Shown here one piece after another: positions 12,565 to 25,800 of a stretch of DNA of 64,000 nt. The stretch lies in assembly GCA_000507305.1 (NCBI GenBank), contig DF240996.1:29167-93166 (forward strand), in the 5' to 3' direction. The notes below the pieces were generated by a model. The model saw only the letters and a program-made list of their open reading frames with translations. It did not search any database and was not told where the DNA came from. The stretch's first letter is position 1; each line of letters opens with the position of its first letter. This DNA comes from Breviolum minutum Mf 1.05b.01 (lineage: Eukaryota > Sar > Dinophyceae > Suessiales > Symbiodiniaceae). The translations under genes were made by a program, and so were the position numbers.

Positions 12565-12721
12565 GGAGCTCGTAGGAGGGGCATCCCACACCGTTAGGCA
12601 TGGAATACTTTCCCCCTGGTGGTTCCTGGTTGAGGGTGAAGAAAGTAGTTGTCACCCGCAGTCGCTGGGGCAAAGTTGCATATCAAAGTTCACTTTGCAG
12701 CTCATGTTTGCACAAAATTGC
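12565..12721 (+). CDS. Candidate exon, unrecognised
   Basis: A 157-nt frame is open after GACTTCCAG and ends at a GT donor (GTGTCAA). It encodes a peptide with ELVGGASHTVRHG, PWWFLVEGEESS and SKFTLQLMFAQN. Its phase does not join directly to the candidate exon ending at 12403, so either an exon lies between them or one call is wrong. Confidence 0.3.
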
Positions 12722-14813
12722 GTGTCAATAATCCGTGCGCAGCACTGATTGTGACTTGTTGCCAGAAAGGCACTTGTGTCTTCGGTGCAGCTGGGCTTCA
12801 CAGTGCTATGGAGGCCTTTCGCGCTTCAGCACGCTCTACGAACCGCTGCTTCTTTGGTCTCGTGGCGACCGCGTTTATGACCGCAGCCACTTGGAGGGCA
12901 GTGACACCAACGGTACCTGTACATTGAAGCCGTGTCAATGCACATTGGCAGCCTCAACTCAGAACCTTTTTGCAAATGATGTCAGGATAAAGTGGATAAA
13001 GTCTTAATTTAAAGAACTCTATGATGTGGTGAGCGTTTGCCATCCACACGATACTTCGTTATGAGAATGAATAGCGGTGAACTTGCTGCTTAGACCGTTT
13101 GACCTGGGAGAAGAACAGAGACAGAGACAGTAGCTCCCGAAGGAAAAAGCCAACGCGAAAGCGCAAATTACGTTTCGTTAGTGCATCAACCATGAGATTT
13201 GGTACGTTCTGGGCGTTTGATTTACCATGCTTGCTAGAGAACATGTTGGTGCAAAGATTGCAAAGCTCCTTAAATCAAGCTTTCAACCAAGCGAAGTCAT
13301 GAACTGCAAGTCATGGCCGAACATGACCATTTTAATCTTGGGGATCGATATCAGGGCGTCAACACAGGAGTTCGTGGTCTAGAGTCTACCAAGGATTACG
13401 AACAGAGAAAAGCCCCTCATGTCATCTTTGCAGAATTGCTAGTGTCAGCCACATCGGAGACTTGGTAGTTCTACCGAAGTTAATTCTAAATGACCTTGTT
13501 TGGGACGGGCCATGCAGCTGACTTCCCAATTGGCAAGAAAGTTGTGGGGAATCTCAGATTTAGCCATTTCACCTGATTTGATGCATGGTTTTCCCTCGAT
13601 TCTCGATTTCTCCAGAATTTACTATGTATACTGTACACTGACTTTTGGAAGCACCTGCGGACAGCCTTGCATATAGCCATTTCTGAACTCACAAGAGAAC
13701 TTTGCTCGAGAGCTACATCAGATGAACATGTTTTGGGCAAAACCAACTGGTCAGTGCCAAAGTAAGATCTCGGACCCAGAAAGACAAATTGTTCCACGTC
13801 ACAGGTGCAGCATGCTAGATCAGGTTCTACTAGTACCATGCTGTGATCTTGAATTGTGTTGCATACAGGCTGATCAAGATCAGAGGACCGCTGCATGTTG
13901 GACGAGGGGTGCAGAGAGGTGCGGTGGTGTGGTATCTTGTTGCATTGTTGCATCCTGGATGGGGTCGCTCTGGTCCTTTGGATCACCTTTCCCACATCCA
14001 TCCACATTTTCCAGGCACCTTAACGACAGCTCGATGGTCGGAAGGGCATCAGAGTGAGGGCCTTGGAGTCCGATTTGACCATTTCCTGTTCTTCATTTCA
14101 AGAAGCACGGTCCACATTGCAAGGTAAGATAGAAGAGGTGAATAACTGAAATGACTCAAACAATGTAGACTATTTAGATGACTGAAAAGATATAGAATGT
14201 CAAAATCAAGTCAGATGGATCAAGAAGCAATTGCAGGCAAACAAATACATCCACAATAAAAAACCCAATTGAAGGAATGAGTAAAGTCAAGAAATGCATT
14301 ATGCGGCATCGATACATAGATGAACAATGATCAACTAATATGAATTGCATAATATTTGGATCTATTTCCTAGATTTGCGTAGATGTGCTATTTCTTCTTT
14401 CCCAGATGCGAATGAAAAGAGGTCAGAGCTCTTTGCGTAGAGCCTTGGCCTCGTTACAACAGAAGGAGGAAGTGACGACGAGCGAGTTTTGCAATGGCCA
14501 TTTGAAGAGCTAAACAAAAATGCGTGATGAAATGCGGAGTGACTCTGCACTATTATTTTGATTATCTTGCACAATATTTTGCACTATGCTGCACTAGTGC
14601 ATTTGATTTGGAGGCATAGTTTTGGGACTTGAAACTCTACGACTTTGATCAAGGAATTATTCAATGCAAAAACATATGGTGACATTCAGTCATTCGAGTC
14701 AAAACATCTGCTGGAAAGTTTGGACAAGAGCAGTCATAGAGAGATGCCTAAAAGGATCCTAAAAGCTTTCAATGTGAAACATGTCCTTTCATGTCACCGA
14801 AGTCACCTTCCAG
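12722..14813. other. No supported gene
   Basis: Open frames on both strands (for example 13486-14007 on -, 13722-14127 on +) lack splice-site support and look like translated non-coding DNA. Confidence 0.4.
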
Positions 14814-14891
14814 GACTGGCAGAAGGAAAGCGATTTTGCTCGCAAGCTAAGACGGCTGAGTGCCAGGGAGCTTCACGAGGCTGAGGGATGA
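14814..14891 (+). CDS. Terminal exon of an unrecognised gene
   Basis: After a CCTTCCAG acceptor the frame runs 25 codons to TGA. The peptide (DWQKESDFARKLRRL, then SARELHEAEG) is charged and helical, a plausible C-terminal tail or coiled coil. I did not identify the exons before it. The next gene, with helical repeats, starts downstream on the same strand. Confidence 0.5.
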   Translation, partial: DWQKESDFARKLRRLSARELHEAEG

Positions 14892-15299
14892 AAGTGCTTC
14901 ACGATCAGAATGATTTCAAAAGCACTTTCAAATGCATTGGAAGGTCTGAGGCTATTTGCTGTGGTATATAGACAAACAGACTCATTGGACCATTTAGAGC
15001 AATACAAGACTCAAGACCAACAGTGCAAAGGCTGTCTGGAGCGTGAAGAGACCTCTCTGAAGTTGATGTAGAATGTAGGTTCGTGCACATTTGTCCAGGC
15101 AGTTTCCACTCGTTTAGATGACTTGGACTTTGTGTCCGTGCTAACAGCTTTCCAGCGGCTCTCCAAGCTTGGAATCAAAAATTCCGAGGACTCATTGCTA
15201 CACTTGGAGTGCCAAGAAAACCCATCGTAATGGTCTGCAAAATTTACTCGTCCAGTGACAATAGATTGGAAGAGAATGTGGGGCCGACAAGTGTGCCAG

Positions 15300-15490
15300 C
15301 CAGAGCTGATGCTGCTGTCGGCCTCAGATTTGCATGCCATTAATGCATTCAACGGGGTGGCACCTGTCAATGTGGGAAAGCTAACCATTGACCATGAACT
15401 GTCAGAATCATTTGGCCACCAGGAGGAGGAACTGGCTGTGAAGCTGGTTGAAGGCTTGAGAAGGCACCTTTGCCCATGCGAAGTCATGTG
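15300..15490 (+). CDS. Candidate exon of helical-repeat gene A
   Basis: After TGTGCCAG, an open frame encodes PELMLLSASDLHAINAF, then APVNVGKLTIDHELSE, then EEELAVKLVEGLRRHL. The alternating helices would suit an octotricopeptide-like protein, and the exon lies upstream of the repeat-bearing exons at 16959-17623. The 3' end and the phase into the next exon are not resolved. A - strand frame is also open here. Confidence 0.3.
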
Positions 15491-16958
15491 TTTGAGTCAA
15501 AAGGACGATCTGAATGAGAATGTTTGTGGTTCCTGTACAGGATTTTCAAGCTAATCAGCATCAGGGTCTCAGAGAAGAAAAAACCTTTGTATCACCATTA
15601 GCGAGAAGAAGATGAAGAACATGGAGCGGGGTCTGGTTGGTTTGGTGGTGTTCAGACTTGGTCCAGTCCTCCTATCTCTTGATGGCATGTAGTGCGTCTG
15701 ATTACAGGCGCCTGAACAGCAAAGTTGTGCGTGAGCGACATCGTTCGAGGCGGCTGAAGCTTTAACACATCGTTTGTGAAGGGTTTGTTTCCATGGCACG
15801 ATTGAATGCACGAGGCGATTTCCATGGCTGTCGCAAGGAGCTTGGGCAGCAGCCAAAGTGCTGTCAGGCCCGCAAGCGACGAATGCGACGAAGAGTCTTC
15901 GGACCGAGGCAGTGAAACTCCTGGAGGAGGTGCCCCAAGTAGAGTGCAGCTGGTGGGCTTGTATGCGGACATCAGATATTCATTGCAAAGTTGTCTCACT
16001 GAAATATATGAAGCAAAACATGCAGCTGGTGATTTTGCAAACCAGATGCACTATACTTTTGAACCCAGTGCTTGCCACGCTAGGTCAGCCAAGCCAGCGC
16101 AGAAGCACTGCAGCGACAAAAGCCATTTGAAGCCAGGATTGAATGACGGGTGTTTGAAAGCAACAAGTGAGAGCAGATGTCCTTGTAACCAACCCACGCC
16201 CCACGCAAACCTTGTGCAAGATAGATGAATGGATAATGGGTTTTTCCTTCCCACGGCAAGTTTAAAGATGTTTAGCGACTTTCTGGAGCCACTGACAAAT
16301 CGCTGCCTGATAGTCAGCTAACGCTCACGTCCAAAGAAACATTTCCCGCTGACTGAGCCATTGCCTGCAGGGATGCGGCAAACTTGCTGTGGGCCTTGGT
16401 AACCATCCATTTGCTTACAGTTTTCCGGAGGGTTTGGATGTTTTATGTCATTTTCATTGTCCGTCATTTTTTTGTCGGACTTTTGTCACTTGATGTCGTT
16501 TTCTTTAATCCACTTGCAGTCTACGTTTTGATGGATGTTGCCTTTGCCCTCGGTAGCTTCAACAGTTAAAAACAAAACGACCTTGCGTCGAAGTGTTGCT
16601 GCCTGGCCCTAATGAACATATTAAACGGAATCTGTACATTTGTCCCATCCCTGAAGCAATCAAAAGCCCCAATCACCATGGACGGTTTGCATTGAGGCAA
16701 CCGCGGACGTTGCTGCACCAAAAGAAGCCTTTGATGCAATGCTGCTAATGAAGTCCGAGGCATTCGCGCCCCAGGACACAAACGTTCTCTTCAAAGAAGC
16801 CGCTGAAGATCAGATTGCTGCTGGCTGATCACTACTACCTGTTTTCCCAGACACATTTTTCTCGAACGATCTTCATTGTTCATGTTCCAGAATAGAATAA
16901 TTAGATGTGTTTCTTGGTGAAGATGTTTCATTTTCAGCTGTAAAAAAGCTATTTGCAG

Positions 16959-17623
16959 GACATTGCAAATCTCATTTGGGCTTTGACCCGTTTGGAGAGC
17001 CGAGATGATGGCTCGGCCAGCCAGTTGGAAATGCTGGCAAAGCTGTGCAGCTTGGCCCAGCAGCGGATTTCCCACTTGGAGCCGCAGGACAGTGCTGTTG
17101 ACGTGACTGTGTACTGTATGTAGTTGGTGTATTGAACAAATCTTGAGGGGAATATGTGCTCTTGTAAAAGATGCTTGGTCTTTTGTCTCTTGCTTTAGCA
17201 ATCAAGCGTGACCTTTCGTCACATTTTTCTTCATTTTCTGATATTGCAGGTCGTTTTGCTAGCTGCTAGCTGACATTGCTAAAGGTTTGTGCCTGCAAAG
17301 GTAAATGGATGTATTTGGCCATATCTTATTGTAATTATCTTTGCATGGTGGGATTGGTGGTCAATGCAAAGTGAATCAATCCTGTTTTTTGCAGCAACTG
17401 AGGCCGAGCAAAAGATTTTGCAGCTAGCACTGGTAAACACCGATAAATACCCAAACTCTGATTGATGCGGTTAATGCCTTTCAATCGGATTGATTTACAG
17501 GGCTTGGCGGCAGTGCTGAGTGCTCTTGCAGCAGCTCGTGAGAGCTTCACACTGGGCCCTATGCTTGCAAACACTGTGGCCATGCTGCTGAGAGCAGCGG
17601 CAAAGCGCAACTCGCAGCAGTAG
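16959..17623 (+). CDS. Helical-repeat gene A, 3' part (octotricopeptide/RAP-like)
   Basis: Four exons join in frame: 16959-17087, 17250-17271, 17395-17432 and 17501-17623, ending in TAG. The first encodes DIANLIWALTRLESRD, the pattern [D/N]-[I/L]-[A/S]-N-[L/I]-x-W-A-L found in octotricopeptide and related helical-repeat proteins, which usually bind organelle RNA. It continues into a Leu/Ala-rich helical stretch. The 22-nt second exon encodes VVLLAAS, the third includes TEAEQKILQLAL and the last encodes LAAVLSALAAARESF and an Ala-rich C-terminus. The first two donors are GA (GACAGT, GACATT) and the third is GT; all acceptors are AG. Repeat detection rests on one clear motif in this gene, so the family is likely but not proven. 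The 5' exons are unresolved. Confidence 0.55.
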
Positions 17624-18020
17624 TGGTTTTGAAAGAACCAAATTTGAGGCCATCCTCTCAGTTGGATTGACTAGATCAGTGAATAAATGCACTGAAATGA
17701 AAAACCCGTAAATCGGCCATACAAAAATAGACAAAACAGAAATGCGGCAGACTCATTCCCTTGTGCTCTGTCCCACTACGACCAAAGGTTGACCCTTTGA
17801 AAGGTGAACTCGACTCTCTTTATTGGCACTCATTTTGAAGGTACGGTATATCGTTATCTCTAGCAAGAGTATGCAAAAGTTGGATGAGCCGGAACAGTTG
17901 CCTTTTCAGAGTTGCAAAACCTTGCTCTTCTATCCTCTAAGAACCTGTGCGACTCTAAAATCGTGATACATCTAGCTTGGAAAACACCACGGAAGCGGGG
18001 TTTTAGCTTCTTTTTGGCAG
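17624..18020. other. Intergenic interval between helical-repeat genes A and B
   Basis: About 400 nt after the TAG of gene A with no supported exon, although the 5' end of gene B is not resolved and could begin here. Confidence 0.35.
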
Positions 18021-20560
18021 ATTGCACGAGGGCCATACAGATTTCGCGATGCTTCGAGGATTGGAAGAAGATCTTGCCAATGCAAAGGAGCGTAACTGCT
18101 GTGCTGTGGATGGATATAGAGTCAGATTGGCTGCATGGTTAGAGTCTGAATGCCCGTGGTTTGTGTTTCCTTTTCACGCACTAGAATGGATTACTCTATA
18201 CTATATACTATGATGTAAACATCCATCATCAATTGCTTCAGTATAGATTCAGAGATGCAATCTGCAAAATCAAAGCTGCAACACCTTGGGTGCAGGACTC
18301 TTCAAGATGGAGGTGGGAATGGTTTGGGTGTGGAAGTGGTTTTTGATTTAGTTGCTGTTCAGAGCCCGAAAGCAAACTACGACTTGATTGTGTTTTTTGG
18401 CATGATCCGGATATGATGGATCTGGGAACCCACTTTTTACCCAACGTTTGAACAGGCCTCTGTGTCTCTTTCCAAGTTTACCGATGAGTTGCCACCCTCA
18501 CGCCATGCCTTCAGACTCAACATTTCTTTTCTAAATCGCAGCTTGGATTGGCATGGTTCATTATTGCGACTGAACATATAAACAACTTGCACCCAAGAAT
18601 GAGTCAGTGTAGTACAGTTCTAGCCAGCCCAGAGAACCATTGATCACCACCCCAAGAAAAGCCAGCTCTAAATTACAATGTGAGCTTAAAACGGCGCTAA
18701 AGCTCTGTTGCAGGTCTTCCGAATTGGTTCAACTCTTTTGGGCCTTCAGTGTGCTTCAGTTGGATGTGATTTACTATGAGCATCTGCCAGTAGCTCCCAG
18801 AGCTGGTCTTTCCAGAAGTAATTGGTGCGAGCCATGGCTTGGTAGACAAAGGGATGACTTGTCGACTTTCCGATGTTACGTGGGGTGGTTTATTGGATGA
18901 GCAAACTGAATTCACTGCTTTTAACTTTTAACCATGAGGATGAGTGATACTATACACATTTCATTTGATATAGGAAAGACATGGAAAGACCAAATCTGAG
19001 AGTCTACCCAGTTTAAGTCATCAATTGCTTGGGGTGAAATGTACTCATGGCTTGTGCTTTCTAGTGGTTGAAGGCATTGTTGGATATTGCCCTTGGCATC
19101 CAATGTGTGCTCCATGATCAGGCTCATTTACTCCGCATAACTTAGTTTTAGACTTGCATTTTGCGGTTCTTCCCAGAATGATATTTGTTGGCCCAAGGAG
19201 CTGCCTCCTCGGGACTTATCCTTGTTGGCATGGAGTCCCTTGGAGTTGAGGCTTTCAGATGTTTTCAGGTTGCTTTCGGCACTTCTTTGCCTTTGGCACT
19301 TTGTATCTGCGCCTTCCTTGAACTCTCACCTTTTCCTTGTGCCATAGAAGCTCTGTCTTTGCGCTAACTGGTAGTAAGACGGTACTGTAGCTCTCAAAAA
19401 TGAGGGCTGGCAGGAAGAAGAAGTCGTTTGTGAGTGTTTAGTAGACTTTAGAAGAGGGCTGTATGGCTATAGTTGGCTTGACTTTTTTCTGAGAAAGACT
19501 GGAGAAATTTCATGAGCTAGAGTCGGCTAGAGTTTCTGATTTCAGGCCAACAATAAGCTTAAATCTTTCAAGGATCTTATGTTCTATAAGCGGTTGTTAT
19601 TCTACCGTGAATCTGTCCTATTGCAGAAAGACCAGAAAACAACCTGATCTCCATCTGGATGAGTCTGATCGGTGAGGCTTTGCCAACTCCAATTCTGAAA
19701 GCTTGGCACTGGTCGCTGGGCTTTATACACAGCAGGAGAAATCCCAAAGAAGCGAATCGAAATGTTTCAAGGCACCATGGAATCCACTGGTATTTACGAC
19801 AAAAAACGGGTATTACGGTAATACTATATGTACATGTGCATGTTACTGCGGATTGTTTGACTGCCTATTAGTGCCTGTTGGTGTTAGTCCGCCTCATTGG
19901 ACCAAACTTTTTTGGTTCGCCTCGAGGAAGTGGCGAAGATCGCTACTGCAGCGCTGCCAAAGCTGAGGGATTTTGACCACCAAGGCATGCGACACACAGG
20001 AAGCATGCTACCTTATGCCCAGTGAAATTGAATGAAATTGAATGGAAGAGTAATGGAGAATCCATTTTGAATTGTATCTGATACCATTCGATTGGTCACT
20101 TGGCATATTTGCTTTTTTGCTCCCAAGATTGCATCCTCTGCCATTCGCATCTCTGTGGCTTTAATGGTTGCAATGACTTGGAAGGGACACGTTTACGAAC
20201 AAGCTACTGCCAGGCATATCCAATCTTGTTTGGGCTTTGGGAGCAGTCAGCCTGCCAGACCGAGAGGTGTTCTCTCGTGTGGGGAATCTAGTAGCAGCAG
20301 GCCAGGCCAGTAGGCGGCAAGTTGGACTGAAGGGTATGGATTAGGAAAGTGGAGAACAGATCGATGTTGGCAAGTTTTTTTTTGCAACGAAAGGGTGGCT
20401 TGATGCCAAATTCCTTTTGCTTTCCATTAGAGTCAAATTGATTGGTCTGCAATCTACTGACACCACTGCTTTGTGTTGAAGTTGACGGGGTGCGAGGTGA
20501 CTACACACCCCGACAAATGACCAACATTTCTTGGGCGTGTCTCGACAAGAATGCAGATGA
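18021..20560 (+). CDS. Helical-repeat gene B, internal exons (octotricopeptide/RAP-like)
   Basis: Best exons are 18021-18087, 19888-19984, 20214-20320 and roughly 20476-20560. The second follows GTGTTAG and encodes a helix (TFLVRLEEVAKIATAALPKL) running into RDFDHQ. It ends in phase 1 at a GC donor and joins in frame to the third, which starts after GCCAG with GISNLVWALGAV. The join gives a textbook repeat with the W-A-L core. The fourth has YTPRQMTNISWACL, another copy of the pattern. The first encodes HTDFAMLRGLEEDLANAK and ends at a GA donor. Such repeats are typical of nuclear-encoded, organelle-targeted RNA-binding proteins, which are numerous in dinoflagellates and apicomplexans. Gene B follows gene A on the same strand and may be its tandem paralogue. 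Exact ends of the fourth exon are uncertain. Confidence 0.55.
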
Positions 20561-21835
20561 CCTGATGTTTGCCTTATTTATCTCTTTACACTCGCTCGTC
20601 TTGATTCCCTTGTGCTCGGCGAAGCTGGAGGGTGCTAGAGCATATTTTGCATACAGTCGTTCCAAGGACTAAGTGATTTTACAATGTTTCAATGGTTTGA
20701 ATATCCCTTATTTCAGTGTTTTTTCATACAGGCTAAGAACGTGAACAATCCGATGAAGAAAAAAGGTACGCCACTGCGGCATTTCTGCACCATGACCTCT
20801 TCAGAAAGGCCAGACACTTGGCGGAGAGGAGCCCAGGATTCAGCCAATCAGCCTTATGTGGCATAGGGCAAGCTTCTCATGAGTAGATGTGGTGTGTCTT
20901 GTATCCAACTGGGCTTCAGCTGTCTCGGGCAGTTTCTTGAAATGTTTTTTTTTAAAATCATGTTTCGGCGGGAAGGAGTTTTGATGCATTCCGGGCTGAC
21001 GAGCAAGTCTCCCTGCTGTGGTCCTTCGCAATTGTGTCAGTGCAGAGCAACGTGCTTTGTAGCTCTCGCTGCTTAAAGGCAGGACTTGTGGGACGTGCGG
21101 GTCGGGCGGCTACACCTCCCGGAAGCTGTTAAGTTTGGGCGGGCAAAACTTCCAGTGGCAGTGGCTTGGCAGATGAACTTCCCCCTGCTAGGTTGGAAGC
21201 ACTGGAAGTGGTATCTCTGCTCGAGAAGCGGCAAATCTGTGCTGGACCTTAGCAGTGCTAGGCCAACACCGTGAGGAGATGGAAAGCTGTGGAAAGCTGT
21301 CAAGCCGCTGTGGATAGGTAAGATTAGGCATTCAAAGCCACCAAGTTGAGTTTCAAATGGACTTGGCAGGACGTGCTGTCTGAGGCTGCCAAGTTGCTCG
21401 AGGCCGGACTTGAATGAAATGCACTAGATCACGGGGATATTTTTCGCAAGTGCCGCGAAAATGAAATTAACAGAAAGACACAGCGAAACAGAAGATATAG
21501 TGCCATAGATGAAGAGAACACAGTTGAATTTAGAGGCGAAAGGCAGCCAAGATCTGGAGCTGCACTTGGCTCAGTGGCACTATGCCTTCATGGCCTTCAA
21601 ACTCGAAGGCAGATGTGCTGCTGCCAACGTGGTTGTTACGTAGATTTACGTAGTTTTTGTTCAAACAGACTCGTTTTCAGATGGACCCGACATGACGGAA
21701 GTGTTTCAGGTGCTCCGGTCCCCCATGACCTGCAAATTTTCGCTTCTCGCACTGCAGCAGCAGCAAAATACCGTGCAGCCCGGGTCTCCAGTGGGAGCTG
21801 GAACTGAGCATTGAAAAATTCTTACGACTTCCCAG
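20561..21835. other. Probable introns of gene B with weak exon candidates
   Basis: Open, fairly protein-like frames occur near 21160-21250 (+; includes PPARLEALEVVSLLEKRQ) and 21710-21811 (+; after TTTCAG, Gln-rich, running to TGA), but phases to neighbours are not established. Confidence 0.3.
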
Positions 21836-21973
21836 GTTGCACAGCTCCGAAGCGCTGCGGCCTCTTCCAAATTACATAGCGAGATCTCCCAGAAGGCAAA
21901 GCCGTCAGTGGAAGGTTTTTGGTCCCATGTTTTTCGCTCGGCATTTGGAGGGTTGCATCGGGAACTGGCTTGA
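21836..21973 (+). CDS. Terminal exon, probably of helical-repeat gene B
   Basis: After CTTCCCAG the frame stays open for 45 codons to TGA at 21971-21973. The product includes VAQLRSAAASSKLH, EISQKAKPSVEGFW and FRSAFGGLHRELA. It lies downstream of the W-A-L repeat exons with no better gene in between, so I assign it to gene B by position only. No domain is recognised. Confidence 0.4.
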   Translation, partial: VAQLRSAAASSKLHSEISQKAKPSVEGFWSHVFRSAFGGLHRELA

Positions 21974-22813
21974 ATTTGGATTTGTGTTGGAGCTGACCGT
22001 TGTCCCGGTGTGAAGCTTGACCACAGAAACGATACTGCCATCAGCAGCTGTAATTTCCGACCATTCCAGATGATGTTGCTCATGCAGGTTCGCATGCTGC
22101 GCCGCAATGAGCTGGTTCAGGACATCTCAGTTGCTTTACTTCTGGGGGCCATGGGGGGTCAGTAGTTGATTTTGCCAGCTTGGCTCTGTGGATAAGTGCT
22201 CTCCTCAAAGCTCGTGTGAATCAATTGTCTGGACACAACCGAAATCTGCCATTTCTGGCTTTGCTTGCGGCATTTAGGTTTCAGCCGACCTGCACAAAGC
22301 GGCAGGCAATCAGATGCAGGTGTTCATTTGACTCATGCCCTTGCAAACATCCAAAACATATCATAAACATAAGCCTCGAACAAAGGTGGAATTCTATCAA
22401 TTCCATCAGGAGCATGTCATGGATAATTCTGGTATGCTTCATCCAATATCTGGAAAAAACATCCTTCGTTTCGCCATGTGGGCAGCTGAAGCATATGCTC
22501 ATGCATGTTTCCATTTGGGTTTCCAACTGGATCAGACAATTTTGGATGCTCTGGCTCAGCATGGACTACTGATGCTGGATCTTCGTCTTTGTTCCCCAGC
22601 TTCACTGTCCACGACCTGTTTAACTTTGAGGGAGAAACCCACAGGGATTCGCCAGATTCACAACTGTTTTGCTTCAGCACTTTTTATGTTTTCTTTTTCC
22701 CTAAACTTGATAGCAAAGATAGGACTAACGTTGAAAGAGTTTGCAAATCAGAGTGGAATGCTACTATTTCCGATTTTGAATTTCAATTTTTGATTTCTTT
22801 GAATTTCTTTTAG
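21974..22813. other. Interval between gene B and the LRR gene
   Basis: A frame near 22170-22290 (+) includes LALWISALLKARVNQ, which might be a 5' exon of the LRR gene or a stray piece of gene B. The rest is AT-rich with no supported exon. Confidence 0.3.
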
Positions 22814-25800
22814 TCCAAGGATTGTGTTGCGGGACGGCATGTATTGCTTTTGCGACGATGATGCCTACAGAAGACATGCAGCAGCCAAAGACAGACAATT
22901 TGGGAAGCATGCCTTCAACACAGCGCATTTGCGCATGTTGATGACCGCCTTCGCTGTTTTCTGGACAGCAAGAGGGCAGAAAGTGCGGATTTTAGACCTT
23001 GCGGGCATTCCACTGGGCAAACAGCTAACTTCCTTGCTGGCTCCTTTCGCAGCAACTTTGGCTGATGCCGGTGCTCGCCACCTACAGTGGTTAAACCTCT
23101 CTGGTTGTGGGATCGGCGATCGCGGCCTTGCCTTGCTTCTTCCTGCCTTGGGAAGCTCAGGTAAAGTTCTGCCTCAACTAGAAGCCATTTTGCTGGCAAG
23201 GAACAATTTGTCAGATGTGCAGCTGCTGGTTCATTTTCTTCGAAGTCGCACCTGGCTTTGTACAAACTGCAAGGCGGCCTCACTTAGACTGCTGGACTTG
23301 TCTGAAAACCCGCGCCTTGTGACTCAGCAATTGGTCAAGAGGGCTGAGTCAACTTCTGGAGGAAGTGCTCTGGTTTTACCCATCTCGAGGCTCTGTGCAG
23401 ATGTGGAAATGTCGAAAAGTCGGGCTTCATTGTTTCATTGTTTCATTGCGATAGTCTCAGAGTTTGCAGAGCCAAACTCTGGATATCATTCTTGTTTTGT
23501 ATCTTGTTGTGGTGACTTCTACCTTCAAAAAAAGGATTCTGGATGCCTGAAGCCCCAACACATAAAATGAGATAAACTCAAATAAATCTCCACAAATGCA
23601 TCATGAAATAGCATGAAATGTCGCATTTCATTACTCTTACCGACATCGCAGGTTCCTTGCGGAAGGTCTTCCCCTTCAAGTGCTCAGACTCAAACACTTG
23701 AAGCTGCAGAATGACGCTGGATTTAACTTATGGCCACGGGTGTCGGTGGGTATGGGACAAGGCGACGCCAAAGGTGAGGTTAAACATGGTAATTTGATCG
23801 GTTGATATCTCTCGTTAGTTAATGGGAATAGTGTGCCGTAGCAGGATGTAAAGTACGAATTAAAACCAATTCATAGCTTCCTTTTGTTCACAGATCTTCT
23901 GCAATCTCCGCCTCAAGATTTCGTACCAGGATGACATTCTGCCACTCTTGAAGCTTTTGGGAGCAGAAGCTGATGGTCTTGCCAAAGGTGAGCTTGGCTT
24001 TCAGACATCCTTGGAAGATGTCGATCTGAGGCTTGTCACAAGGCTTTCCTCTTTAGGTGGTGTGTATTTATGTCTCAACAAGGTAAGAAGGTACAAGAAC
24101 ATATTCATTAAAATTATTTGGATTTCATTATTGCATTGTCGGGAGCGCAGTGAAAACGTGTTGGGTCCTCCACTTTCGGGAAGAGACTAAGTTTTGTGTA
24201 TCTTCACTCCTTCTTTAGACTTTGACATCGTGTACCTGAGGACTGGCAATTTCTGTTCTCCTGAGCTGCAAGCAGAACTAACAGATGTGATCAACTTGCT
24301 GAAGCAGCTTCGATCGCCTGAGCTTTGCTGGAAATTGAGACGTCCTCAGACCGATTCTCATCAAAATCTACGAGTTGAAAGACGGCGAACGGGAATGCAG
24401 TGTTGTTCAGCACGGGCGAGCGAAGCCGGTGAAAATCATGACGTGAAACGAGATGCATTGAGTGACCAGGGGTCGCCGCGATCACCCACACATGCCACCC
24501 TTGAAGAATTCAGAGAGGATGCCAAATCCTGGCAAAGAAAGCGTGAATCCATGAAGGAAACAGGTGCAGATGCTGCAGATGAAATTGTTTTGAGTTCTGC
24601 TACAGCTCCTTCCTCTCTTTGGATACGTCAAATGATTCTGGATCAGCTAGAGTCGATACATCCTTCAGAGAGTCCTGCAACCATACCTTGCGCACCACAG
24701 CTAACAGCAATGGAGGGGCCAGATCTTACTGTAGACATGCAGGATAGCGAATCCATTGACCACAAGGAGAGAGGCATGGCCTGCATAGCCCCCGGCTTTG
24801 CTCTTCCCTGCCTCATCCGGCTTGAAAGCAATGAAGACCACAAGAGAACATCAAATGTAGAGATGGAACAGGATACCATGGCAAAGTCTCCATGGAAAGG
24901 TGAGTTCTTTAACGCCAAGATCAATGAAATGTGTGAAAGCTTCTTAGAGCATGCAGTTCCGGCAGATTTCAGTGAAGCATCTCCGCGCTTGGCGCAGCTC
25001 GGTGTGACCCAGCAACAAGACTCCTTGAAATTAGATGCGATGCACCGGGAGGCTGTGGAATCTCTCCAGAGTCTATTACTGCGTGCAAATTGGTCTCAAA
25101 AAAGCTTGAATTAGTCCGGGTCACTGCGACCAAAAATCTAACGGGTCTCCAGGGAGGAACGCCAGAAAGCCCCCGTCAGTTTTGGTGCATTTACATGATG
25201 AAATGCATGATCACTTGTCTTCCTGTATCTAAGTTGTAGCTTCAGAGATCAGGAAGAACTTGTGCTTGGAACCACCGAAACCCTGGACAATCCAGACACT
25301 ATTGACAAGGAATCGTTAAATGGCAAACCCTGCCAGGATGAATTTTTGGTGGAGGATTTTTTGGTGGTTGACATCGCCTGGCCCAAACGACGATCCTTGG
25401 CCAAATTTGCTGAAGCAACAGACACAGCAATCCAACTGAAATCAACAAATACTCAAATACTCTTTCTTTTCTCAACGCCTTGTGTTGACGCCAAAACTGG
25501 TAGCTCGTCTTTCAGTTGTACGCACTCACTCTCAAAATCTCTTGAATTCAAAAAACTCCGTTTGGCTGTTCAGCCAGTTTTAGCGCAATTTCCATGCTGT
25601 TAGGGTTTGCGGTTGGCAGGTCTCGCCCTGGAGGTTGATGGACCATGGCATTTTGCTCGGACTTTGCCTCAAGGACTTCTGGTCACTTAGTGTAGAATTG
25701 CAGGTCATTTGATGACGGGATTCCGGAAGTGAACGTTGGGGCAAGAGGATGGATTTTGCCTCAACAGGCTATAACTATAGTAAAAAAAATCAGCTGTTTG

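Noticed and set aside
22281-22813. Overlapping frames on both strands as an exon of the LRR gene
   Set aside because: Frames on both strands are open over the same bases with similar quality and no consistent acceptor or donor, so none can be chosen.
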